A stretch of 64,000 nucleotides of DNA from NCBI GenBank assembly GCA_027943335.1, contig BSBK01002931.1, forward strand, positions 558,001 through 622,000, given 5' to 3'. The notes below the pieces were generated by a model. The model saw only the letters and a list, made by a program, of their open reading frames with translations. It ran no database searches and was not told the origin of the DNA. The stretch comes from Chamaecyparis obtusa. Taxonomy: Eukaryota; Streptophyta; Pinopsida; Cupressales; Cupressaceae. Shown in pieces: positions 35,326 to 45,706 of the stretch. Numbering within the stretch: the stretch's first letter is position 1; each line of letters begins with the position of its first letter. Both the position numbers and the translations under genes were made by a program.

Positions 35326-35505
35326 TATATTTTATGGCATTATTATAAAAAAAGGGGGAATCATATGTATATAGTATGTATTTTACTGAGAGCATATTAA
35401 CAGGGGGAGTCTACAAATTTTGAAGTTTACAAGTTTTGAATTTTGGAAAATATTTTGGATTTGGCATACATATGTATTTTTTCCATTAATGCCAAAGGGG
35501 GAGAA

Positions 35506-36615
35506 TGTTAAACCTAATTTCATTATGTGTTGTCATTAGTGTCATACATATAGTCGGTAAAGAAAAGAAAATAGACAAGTCAGCCAAAGTAACTAAGTAT
35601 AGTAACTGAGAAGACCATAAGGAGAAAGACATGTTAACCGAACATAGACTTGACTGAGCATTGACACTGAACTAGATGATTACCAAGCACATCTAGCACA
35701 GTTATAACTGAGCATGCCTATTTACCAAATATCAGTATTTTACCAAGAAAGAGATATCATATTGATTAGTGATGATCCCTATGCAGTTTTCAATAGGGTT
35801 ATTCATATGGATCATTGATCAAGTGTTTTCTAGATGATTCCACAGCCTTAATTAGGTCATAATCGTTATGATTTAATAATTGCCAAGATGTCAGATCACT
35901 AAGTACATGATGAGAAGTAGCTGCCTATATGAGACATTTGAGGTTCAGATAGGGTTGTGATGCTAATTTTTGATAGAGCATTCAAGATTATATCAAAAGT
36001 AGACCAGAGCCTACCTAGTGGTATTTTAAGGAGATATCTATAACAACAAGGTGATTTCAGATAAGGGGTAATTAGCTCTGATATTTAGCAAAGTAAGTTG
36101 CAACATCCAGATCACTATACTGTTACTTTCTAACAATTGTGCCAAAAAAAAATCTCCTAACAGAGTAGACTTAACTGTTGTTTTGTAAATCTCTTAATCG
36201 AGTGCACACTTAAGAGTGCTACTAAATTCCCCTAACAAGGTAGATATTAACAAGTTTTAAATGTTACTCCTAATAGGGAAATATCATTACAAGTGATCTA
36301 AATTGTATGCCCTAACATACAACTTTATTATTGCAGTACTGAAGCTTTGTGGGTTTCATCCCCACCACATTTTTTACCTTCTAACAAGGGTTTCTACAAT
36401 ACCAAAATCTTTTTGTCAAGTGTATGAATTTTCATGAATGTTTATTTTTTAGATTAGAAATAATTAAATTTCAATTATGTTATAAATGAATGGTAATGAT
36501 CAATATGAAAGTTAGTTAATGAAGGACATTATTTTATGGATTGAGAACAAATTTTTTTTAGGGTTATTGATTCACCCCTCCCCTCTCACTAACTCATCTT
36601 TCCATAATCCCAACA
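35506..36615 (+). repeat. family D LTR 2
   Basis: 1110 bp from TGTTAAACC to CCCAACA. It is flanked on both sides by family D internal DNA: the polypurine tract before it and a primer site TTTGGTATCAGAGC after it. It lacks about 94 bp relative to LTR 3. Confidence 0.88.
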
Positions 36616-36769
36616 TTTGGTATCAGAGCTTGTTCTCTTGTTAAAGAAGTTTAATCATTGAAGAGGAAAGATCCATAGAGATGGAAAGGTATAAGCTTGA
36701 CAAGATAATTGAAAATCAGAGATTGGAGATGTAAATTACCGTAGAACAACTTAAGGACATCAAGGAAAA
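36616..36769 (+). mobile_element. family D unit 2, internal domain left of the hAT insertion
   Basis: Primer site and the start of the Gag-like gene (ATG about 36680). The match to unit 1 (29658-29815) is interrupted at GTTGAGAG and resumes at 49252. Confidence 0.85.
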
Positions 36770-36777
36770 GTTGAGAG
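36770..36777. repeat. left 8-bp target-site duplication of the hAT element
   Basis: GTTGAGAG, identical to 49244-49251. Confidence 0.88.
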
Positions 36778-36951
36778 CAGGGATAACTTTAAGAAACCCC
36801 CTTTTAGGAAAAAGTGTAAAGTCTTGGCGAATCGTACATTATTTTAGGGGGTAATTTGTTTTAATCTAGGCGATTTTTTTTTCAAATCCACAATTTTTAT
36901 AGTTTGTATTGGTGATTTTTTCCCTCCGGATTGAAAATTTCATAAATTGCT

Positions 36952-37185
36952 GGCGAATAATTTTCTTTTCAAGTAAAAAATTATAATATTTGAGGCGAAT
37001 AATTTTCTTTTCAAGTAAAAAATTATAATATTTGAGGTGAATAATTTTCTTTTCAAATAAAAAATTATAATATTTGAGGCGAATAATTTTCTTTTCAAGT
37101 AAAAAATTATAATATTTGAGGTGAATAATTTTCTTTTCAAGTAAAAAATTTTAATATTTGAGGCGAATACTTTTCTTTTGAAGGG
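36952..37185. repeat. 42-bp subterminal tandem repeats of the hAT element
   Basis: About five and a half copies of a 42-bp unit beginning GGCGAATAATTTTCTTTTCA, or GGTGAA in alternate copies. It is a likely transposase-binding array. The minus-strand open frame through it is a by-product of the period being divisible by three. Confidence 0.85.
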
Positions 37186-37856
37186 TGAAAAAATAATTGT
37201 ATTGGCTAATCATTCGTTAATTATGGAAAAATAAATAAATTATCGGTGATTTTCAAAAGATGGGAAATAAGTAGCCTAACCTAGCATACCTAACATACAT
37301 AAATTATTGGCAACTGGCAAGTGATGGTTTAAAGATGTGGTTGTTTGACCTTACATTATGGAAGCATAATGCATTATTTGCCACTACCATAATCTTTGCC
37401 ACTACCACTGTAATTATGTTAAATGTATTATTTGAGAACTCAGACCATCTGATGATCCAAGATCAATGGCTGAGGTTTAATTTCGGCCAACATTTCTCGA
37501 AGGAAGAAGAATTGTCGAGGTAGTCAGCGGAATGTTGACATGTATCAAGGTAAGTTGTCTGTAGAGTATTAAAAGCACTTAACCAGGAAAGAATTAAATG
37601 CCATGTCAGTGACAACGACATTCTTTGGCTACCACACACCACTTCCCAAATTGTACAGCCGATTTCTGATAGTTTTTTATCGATAGAAAATATTTACTGC
37701 CAGATGTGAAAGATTAAGGACAAAATTTTCAATTCTCACACGCATGTATTTAGGGAAAAGATTTTCATGCAAGATTTAGAGGCATATCGAGGACAATGTA
37801 TTTAATACCATTAAGATAGAAATAATTGATTGGTAAGTAACGATCAAGGATTCAAG

Positions 37857-37868
37857 GGCTATTTATAG
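37857..37868 (+). promoter_or_regulatory. possible TATA box of hAT-borne gene 1
   Basis: GGCTATTTATAGATG lies about 140 bp before the ATG at 38004, in otherwise non-repetitive DNA. Confidence 0.35.
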
Positions 37869-38003
37869 ATGATCTAGCTTCATTATTCATCGACATTGAT
37901 TGATTGTTTGTTTAGGGTCTGCAGTGACGCATTATGCAAGTAATTTGTTTTTAAATTTTCTAGTTTTACTGTTATAAGTTTTATAGTCTGCAAGTAATCT
38001 AAG

Positions 38004-38579
38004 ATGGAAACTCCCATTTGTCTTAGATGCACTTCTGAGGAGGCCCAAAAGGCCTTTCTGGGTTCCTTTTCTGATGAATTTTTAGCATCAATTTGTAAGG
38101 ATGGTGGGCCTTTCGTTACAGAGGTTGTTAGAATGGTGTTGGGCCAAGAGTTTCTTGATAATGAAGATAGGTACCGGGTAGCCACGGACATTACATCTCA
38201 TTTTTTGGCTTCCCTTCTGGACCTTGGAGGACCGAAGGTTGACATGGTGATGCTGCTGAGGAGGGTATTCAAAGAGGAATACCTGGGGGACGACGTTCAA
38301 GTTGTCGCCTTCACTGAATTAGGGGTGGGGATCCCTAGGGCAAGTCAAATACACAAGCTTCTCCTCCCAGGCCAGAATGTGGCCATGCAACCTTTTCTTT
38401 TGTGCCTAACTGCTAGGCAATTGAAGCGCCATAGGAAATGGGCGTTGATTGCTAGGGGTTTTCTTCGTAAGTGGTTTGAGCTTGACATAGAGGAGGCTCG
38501 AGTGGGGCAATTTGTGTGGTTCAACGAATTCATGCAGCTAATCCTCTCTGCAGAATTCTACACAGAAGGGTGCAATTGA
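38004..38579 (+). CDS. hAT-borne gene 1, unknown 191-residue protein
   Basis: An intact ORF inside the hAT element, GC-richer than its flanks, with a normal-looking amino-acid composition. Visible traits are a small Cys pair near the start (METPICLRC), mixed helical segments (FVTEVVRMVLGQEFLDNEDR, ITSHFLASLLDLGGPKVDMV), and a basic stretch (RQLKRHRKWALIARGFLRKW) before an aromatic end. It has no transmembrane segment or signal peptide. I do not recognise the family. It could be a captured host gene or an element accessory gene. Unlike gene 2 and the transposase it has no internal stop. A missing further exon cannot be excluded. Confidence 0.55.
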   Translation: METPICLRCTSEEAQKAFLGSFSDEFLASICKDGGPFVTEVVRMVLGQEFLDNEDRYRVATDITSHFLASLLDLGGPKVDMVMLLRRVFKEEYLGDDVQVVAFTELGVGIPRASQIHKLLLPGQNVAMQPFLLCLTARQLKRHRKWALIARGFLRKWFELDIEEARVGQFVWFNEFMQLILSAEFYTEGCN

Positions 38580-39397
38580 TTTTTCTTTATAAATTTTTTT
38601 TTTTTATAAATATTAAAAGCTTACCTTTTACTGGTACTAGTACTGTAGTCATTTATGGTTTTTTTTTTGTTTATAGACATAGTATCAAGTCGAGAATGTA
38701 AATATAATATATTTATAGACATAGTATCAAGTCGAGTATGTTTCTTTTTGTTTATAGACATAGTATGAAGTCGAGAATGTAAATATAATTTTATGAAAAA
38801 TACAATGGAAATTTTGCAAGCTTTACCTCATTTCAATTTGTGCTTTGTGTAATTGTGATTGCAATATTTCTTCTCTGTAACCGTGATTGCAAAAATGGTT
38901 TTTAATATTTTATACTTCTCTGTAACCATGATTGCAATATTTTAATTACTTGCTTCAATGCTTTATCAGTTATCTGTAGACTAGCTTATCTATATTTATT
39001 TTAATATATATAAAATAACTGACAAATATCCTCCTTCAGATATCTATTACAATTAAACTTCACTAATTGAAACTGTAGTTTAATAATTTTTTTAAAATGG
39101 TGTCTCCCACATTTAATTTATTACATAGTCTGAAGTACAATTATATCTCTATGAATGAGATTGATGTTTAAATACTTAAATAATTACTCTCCATTAAAAA
39201 ATATTCACAAATTATAATATAGAATTTGAACATTACTTTTCACATGTAATTTTTTTTAACTCTTATTATGGTAAACTAACATAGTATAATTTAAACATAT
39301 ATAAATGAAAAAAACTTATATCTTATATTTATAATTTGTAACATCATAAAATATGAAATATATTTCAACTTACAAAAAATAGTACACCAATACGATT
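38580..39397. other. AT-rich spacer inside the hAT element
   Basis: No gene. A short unit, ATTTATAGACATAGTATCAAGTCGAG, occurs three times near 38670-38780. Confidence 0.5.
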
Positions 39398-40546
39398 CAT
39401 TGTTGCCATTGGATTATTATACATCAACGACCGAAGTTGAGTTTCAGGCCGAAAGGGAAAAGAAACCCCATCTTTTCAAACGCGTCTCGAAATCATGACA
39501 CGTGTCACTTAACACCTCGCACGGTCGTCAGTCTACCAACAAATGACATTGAACACTGTCATTTCAATTTGGTGATGACGTGAGACTGACACGTCTGACT
39601 CGTGATGTGAGTCATCCTGACTAGATTAGTTAATGGGACCCACAGTCCACGCGGCCACCACACTGTTCACCATTGCCGTTGGATGTTTATAGATCAATGA
39701 CCAAAGTTGAGTTTCAGGTTGAAAGGAAAAAGAAACCCTATCTTTTCAAACGCGTCCCAGAATCATTACACGTGTCACTAAACTCCTCGGTCGACCAAAA
39801 AATAATAATGTCATTTCAATTTGGTGATGATATGAGATTGACACGTCTGACTCATGATGTGAGTCATCCTGACTAGATTAGTTAATGGGACCCACGGTCC
39901 ATGTGGCCACCACACCGTTCACCATTGCTGTTGGATGTTTATAGATCAACGACCAAAGTTGAGTTTCGGGCTGAAAGGAAAAAGAAACCCTATCTTTTCA
40001 AACGCATCTCGGAATCATTACACATGTCACTAAACTCCTCGGTCGACCAAAAAATAACAATGTCATTTCAATTTGGTGATGACGTGAGACTGACACGTCT
40101 GACTCGTGATGTGAGTCATCCTGACTAGATTAGTTAATGGGACCCATGGTCCACGCGGCCACCACACCGTTCACCGTTGCCGTTGGATGTTTATAGATCA
40201 ATGACCAAAGTTGAGTTTCGAGCTGAAAGGAAAAAGAAACCCTATCTATTCAAACGTGTCCTGGAATCATTACACATGTCACTAAACTCCTCGGTCGACC
40301 AACAAATAACAATGTCATTTCAATTTGGTGATGACGTGAGACTGACACGTCTGACTCATGATGTGAGTCATCCTAACTAGCCTAGTTAATGGGACCCACG
40401 ACCCACGGGGCCACCAGTACCACACCATTCACCATTGCCGTTGGATGTTTATAGATCAATGATTGAAGTTGAGTTTCAGGCCGAAAGGAAAAAGACACCC
40501 TATCTTTTGAAATGTGTCCTGAAATCATGACACGTGTCACTGCTTA
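39398..40546. repeat. 250-273 bp tandem repeats upstream of hAT-borne gene 2
   Basis: Five copies, the last partial, beginning CATTGCCGTTGGATGTTTAT near 39398, 39671, 39921, 40171 and 40432. Several units carry a CACGTG-like core in ACACGTGTCACT, or ACATGTGTCACT after one substitution. Most carry ATGTGAGTCATCCT. These resemble G-box and bZIP-type sites. The array lies directly before gene 2. Open frames within the copies are repeat by-products. Confidence 0.8.
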
Positions 40547-42739
40547 GTTAACACATTGACATAATCACATTCCACTTACAATTTAAAAACTTACAGCGCA
40601 ACAAAGTTACAGATTCTTAATTTCTAGGTTGAGGATTGAGGTTTGAGGAAAGCAACAAACTACAAAGTCTCTCAGCTCTCTGCAAAAATCAAAACTAAGG
40701 GCAACGTGGATGTCAATGGGTAAGTGTAACTACTAAAATCCTAAAAATCTACGTCCTACATTTTAAATTTTTCAAGTCTCTTGATTTACAACTTTACTGT
40801 TTATATTATATAAAAAAAATTTAGTCTGTTAGGTTTTAATTTTGAATCACCCCTGTAGGCTTGTAGCTACAAATACCAAGAATAACATGATGGGAAAAAT
40901 AATAGAATTCCACAATATGCTTAAAACACCAGGTTTCAGTGATTTATTCCATGATATACATGATCTTGTTATTCATGGAAATAAGGGTATAATGGAGATT
41001 AGATTTGCACTTGAAAACAAGTGGAACCATCCAAGGCTTCAAAATTTTATTCATTTAACCCTAGGGTAAATGCAACTACAAATAAAATTGCACCGTGGGA
41101 AGCTGGGTCGGCACACATGGCATTACCTCAAGTATTCCCTTGCCCAAAAATTGTTATGCTCTGCGCTGAAAATTATGATGAAAATAGAAAAGCAATTGTG
41201 AATAAAAATACTCAGGAGGAAATTTTGTCCATAACTGAGAGTGAATTTGCTAGTCTGTTGAACCTAGGGTTTCAACAACAACACTCAAACGTACACATTG
41301 ACTTGGGAAAGCTGGCAGAGGATTATGAAAAATTAGATGCAAAACAGAGAGATTCTTATATCAGAGGAATAACAAGCGGTTGTAGTCTGAGTTCAGATCA
41401 TAGGCCTCCTTATGATTATGAAATGTTTGTGCCATGGGCACAGGACAGTATTTCCTTGCTAGCATTTTGTTTGGGATTGGATAGTAACAAACAAGTGGGT
41501 GCCAACATTCTCGAAATGCTTTATCATATTCATTTTGAAAGAGAACCAGTAAAATATTATTTTATTGAGCACATTGTTCGTTGCATGCAAGATCAATTAC
41601 TAATGATTCAAAGAGGTTCAGAGAAGACATTTAGATTCACAACCTACTTGTGCTATCTTCTCCTAGCAAAGCATTGTGCATTATTTCAGGCAAACAAGCT
41701 TTGCAGTCTGACTGAAGGCCAAAATCCAATATATGAGTGGACACCTCAGATAAGGATGATTGATAACAGAAGGAACTACAACAATTTTGTAGACTTCTTT
41801 TTGGCACCAATGTACCATAAAATTACAGGCACTCCAATGCCTAGATTGCCTGTTACTTGTAGAAATTGCATTCAACTCGGAAGTCAACTACAATTGGCTG
41901 ACTGGTACTTAATGGAAGAGTACACTGTGTTAAGGTTTTACGGTTCATGGGTAGAACCCTACAAACTTCCAATACATGTAACAAAGAGGGTATTTGCATT
42001 GGAATATGTATGACAAATGGAGAGCACAGATGTACTCTTTAATGTTCAGCAAAAGAAAATGATATTTCCCTCCTTGCCATTCTACTTTGGAGGGTTCGCA
42101 TTTGAGATAAGAAGATTCAAAGTGGCAGAAGCCTTTTTTTCAATTTTTCAATTTGATGTTGACAGTCACTGGCAGTATGATCCACTAAACATAATTGGAG
42201 CAAGGCTTAAAGACAATGGGAACTCTACAAGCAAATATCAACATGAAAATATGCCTTTGATTGAAAATTTTAAAAACATGGACTCCTGGGAGGAGGTCAA
42301 AAAATAGATGGAGAAATATGCTGCTGAAAATAATATGTCAATACAGGAATTGTCATCACAAATAATGGCATTGCACAAACAGAAAGGAAAAGTACAGGCC
42401 ATGACATCGTCCAATTTCTACAAGAAAGCTGATAAACCATCTACAAAATGTATTCCAAAAGAGCTAATGAATGAATGTATAGATGCTAGATGGAGTCGAA
42501 CCAAAATTTTTGAATTTTGGGAAATGAGGAAGAATCTCGGTGAGCCAAAGACCTCTGTAGATCTTAATGAGGTGGAAGAGGATACAATGTTTAATGAATT
42601 GTGGAATAAGGAGCATCCAGCTGAAGCATATCACAATGATAATGATGATGATTACGATGACCAGGATTCTTTGAATCCCTCATCTAGTACAACAATTAAG
42701 AGAGGAGTTGATGCATCCACCAAACTTCTATATAGCAAA

Positions 42740-42871
42740 GGGGCAGAAATTCTAGAAAAAATGGGCTACCAAGGTTCTGGTGGTCTGGGTCCCAGTGGAG
42801 AAGGGGTTTGGTATGCACCTGAACCACCAGCTATAGCACCAAAACATGGTCAGAAACTAGGCCTTAGGCAT
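42740..42871 (+). other. G-patch-like motif in hAT-borne gene 2
   Basis: The residues KGAEILEKMGYQGSGGLGPS, then GEGVWYAPEPPAIAP, then GQKLGLRH, keep the G-patch spacing: hydrophobic-KMGY, GxGxLG replaced by GSGGLG, a following GxG, a Pro-rich stretch and a terminal GLG-like LGL. It is a variant, so the call is by pattern only. Confidence 0.55.
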
Positions 42872-43880
42872 GGAGATCAATCATCAACTCAGTCAATTCC
42901 ATTCACATTGGTTTCAACTCAGTTAATTCCATCTATTTCTGCTTCAAATAGAGTTCCACTTCCAGCTGTTCCAAGCACTCAGATTCAATCTGAATCAATT
43001 GTCACTCCCACAGCTGGCAATATCATTTGTACAACTAAAATTAGTGGTCCGAAAAGGATATTATATCAATATGTAGATGCAAGAAAGGTTGGTCCCGAAG
43101 GTCAAGAAAGTGTAAAGAAGCAAAAGGTTATGACAAGTATTAGTAGTAGTACTAGTACAACAGTGCCAATGGTGACTGTGAGTCCAACAATTGCCCATCC
43201 TTCAGGACAAAACCCTCAGAATAGTCCACAAACCCCACTTGTAATGGGTCTAGGTGTTGGTAATCCTCATGGTATTGGTGGAAGCTCATACATCAGTGCA
43301 AGTGCTATTTCACCATTCAAACATTCAATTCTCTCACAAAATCCTAATTTTCATTACAATGAATTTGTAACTAACTATGAAAAATAAAAAAACAAGAATA
43401 GACAAAATAGTAAGACAATGAAGATGGAAGCAATTGCTGCAACTCGTGATGCAGAACCTGCATCCAACAGGTTATTAACCACATATGACCCGAATAAAGA
43501 TATGATGGAATTCATGGTTGTTATGCCCCCAGCTAGAGATAACAATCCACCAGAGAGTCAGTTAGATCCATCTGAATTTCAAGTTAGCACCCTCCAAATG
43601 GATTTATCCAAAATTAAAAATGTGGACAAGATAAATGTGTCCAAAATGACCAACCAAGTGGTCTACAGTTCAGTGATGAAGTTGGACAGAGAGAAAGGAA
43701 AGCTTCAGGGCACAATAGATAAGTTAAAGGCAGACCTGGCAAATGTAAAGGCAAGTGAGAAAGCAACAATAAACAGGTGCAAAGAATTAGAGAAAAGGAT
43801 AAAAAATTCATCCTTTGGCTCTAAAGAAGCAATTGAACAGCAAGAACATATGGACGCAGAACTGAAAACTTTGAGGGAAA

Positions 43881-44090
43881 AATTGGAAAAAAGGGATAAA
43901 AAACTTCAGGATGAAAAAGCCTCTTTATTAAATTTATACAAAAACTTGGAGAATGCTGCACAGGTAAACAATGAGTTAAAGAAAGAATTGGAAAAAAGGG
44001 ATAAAAAACTTCAGGATGAAAAAGCCTCTTTAGTAAATTTATACAAAAACTTGGAGAATGCTGCACAGGTAAACAATGAGTTAAAGAAAG
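43881..44090 (+). repeat. 105-bp in-frame tandem duplication in the coiled coil of gene 2
   Basis: Two copies, starting 43881 and 43986, are nearly identical. One visible difference is TTATTA versus TTAGTA (Leu to Val). The period is 35 codons, which keeps the heptad register. Confidence 0.85.
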
Positions 44091-44950
44091 AATTAGAAAA
44101 TGAGAGGGTAAAAACAAAAGAGTGGGAAGAGAAAGCAAAAGACTGGGAAGAGAAAGCAGAGCAAATAAGAAAACATAGTGAACACCAGTACTCAGAAATG
44201 AAAGAAGACCTAAAGAAGGCAAATAATACTATTAAAAATTATGAAAACTTCTTGAATGACCATGTAAATAATACAGTACAGCAAATAAAAAATTACTTCT
44301 GGGGGCAAATAAAGTCTTCTGCTGATAGGTTGTGTGATTGGTTTGAACTCTATGAATCTCTTACAGATGTTTTTGAGAAGCTGAAAGAGCAATTTGAGGA
44401 GAACAAAAGTTTTGGTCAGAGACAGAAAACTGCAAAGCAGATTATGCAAGAAATCAACAGCACTGCTGATAGGCAATTGGCAAGCAAGGGAATTCAAGAC
44501 TGCATTGGTTCAATAATAAAGGCGACCTCTGTATTTCATAAATGTCAGAAACTAACATAAGCAGAAGAAGTTCTTGCTTTATTTGGGCCAAAGCTCGCCA
44601 AGATGAACAATAAAATAGCCAAATTGATATCTCTTGGTTTACCGAGTCCTGGACCTGATTTGTCAACAATGGGTTTCATTGGAAGAGAAGCTTACAAACA
44701 AAAGTTGGAGGACACAATAACCTCTGATTTAGGCAACCTTCCTCAGGGAATAACTCATGAAGGCATTGCAAAGTGCATCAAAACATTCACAAATTTGCAT
44801 GCACTAATGGAAGGAACATTGCTTAAAACTCGCTCTTCCAAGTATGGAATTCTGACGAGAATGCAGGTCATTTACCATACCATAAAAATTTTTGCCCTTC
44901 TAACCGAAGAAGAATGGAGCATACTACAGAAACTTACAGAACCATCTTGA

Positions 44951-45706
44951 ATCATAGTATGTGAAAGTACTTTTAGTTTCAATCATCTCTATATCTTTCA
45001 TATTATCCTACATACTACAGTCTAGACTCTAGAATTGAGTTTAAAGTAACAAGTTTGAACTTTTCTTTTTGAACAGGATCAATGTTGCAGTCTTGTAGAT
45101 GCTATTGCCTATGCTAATTTACTAAACCGGCCTGTCAAATGCAGAAATGTACAACTAAAGTTGTAGAGATGTTGTAGACTTGTAGTCTTGTAGTTGTCTT
45201 ACTGATTTAGATTTTGAGACTTCACATTAGGCAAATCGACCTGAAGCTATTGTTGCTCCCTTGTTTCTATAAAAGGGAATTCAGGGTCATTGGCTTACTA
45301 AATTGCCAATGGGAATTGAGTCATTGACTTCTGTAAATAGAATTAGAGAGTTGTGTTCTTACTAGTATTGATCAATGAATGGATACATTGTATCATATTT
45401 GTAATTAAATTAATGAGAATTAGTATTTCTAACTCTAAGAATTGTAACATACAAATTGCTATGTTGTCAAACAAAATAATGAAAAAACTACAAGAATTGT
45501 ACCATATTAGCTGAATATTGCGAATGAAAACTATTAATAATTATTAATTGTGGAATTGAATCTTGAATCTTGATGACATTATCAACCACATTCATGTTTT
45601 TGACATTGGGATATGCATGATTGATGATGAAATACAGAAACTGATAGTAGACTTCAGGGAAAAAGTTAATAAATACCTAGGACATGCTAATTCTTTAGTG
45701 CTACTT
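44951..45706. other. spacer between convergent hAT-borne genes
   Basis: AT-rich, no gene. It should hold the 3' ends of gene 2 (plus) and transposase (minus). Confidence 0.5.

Larger units (their letters stand above)
29658..35505 (+). mobile_element. family D non-autonomous LTR element, unit 1 internal domain
   Basis: This is the whole internal domain between LTR 1 and LTR 2 (5848 bp). It starts with a tRNA-iMet primer site and ends with the polypurine tract GCCAAAGGGGGAGAA. It encodes a decayed Gag-like gene with zinc knuckles and a long ORF2 but no protease, integrase, RT or RNase H motif on either strand. It is therefore a coding but pol-less (LARD-like) element. Confidence 0.85.
40710..44950 (+). 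pseudogene. hAT-borne gene 2, large unknown protein with G-patch-like motif and coiled coil
   Basis: A short first exon (ATGTCAATGG, 40710-40719) and a GTAAGT intron to AG 40867 fit the frame ATNTKNNMMGKIIEF. A -1 shift near 41050 joins the long frame. From 41021 one frame runs to TGA 44948, broken only by TGA 42011, TAG 42305, TAA 43385 and TAA 44558. In order: a globular part with FRFTTYLCYLLLAKHCALFQ; a G-patch-like box at 42740-42871 (ILEKMGYQGSGGLG...GEGVW); a Ser/Thr/Pro-rich linker; a long coiled coil (about 43600-44300) with a 35-residue duplication; and a helical C-terminus. About 1380 codons in all. There is no transposase, protease or RT motif. G-patches usually bind RNA or stimulate DEAH helicases, but function here is unknown. 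Confidence 0.6.

Noticed and set aside
36940..37140. Minus-strand ORF of repeated KRKLF/SNIIIFYL units
   Set aside because: It is the 42-bp tandem repeat read in frame; the period is divisible by three, so it stays open by construction.
39673..40380. Three similar plus-strand ORFs of 67-75 codons
   Set aside because: They are copies of the same 250-270 bp tandem repeat and start at the same repeat position; no domain, and they sit where a promoter is expected.
43821..44222. Minus-strand ORF of 133 codons
   Set aside because: Antisense shadow of the gene 2 coiled coil; its internal repeat mirrors the 105-bp duplication.
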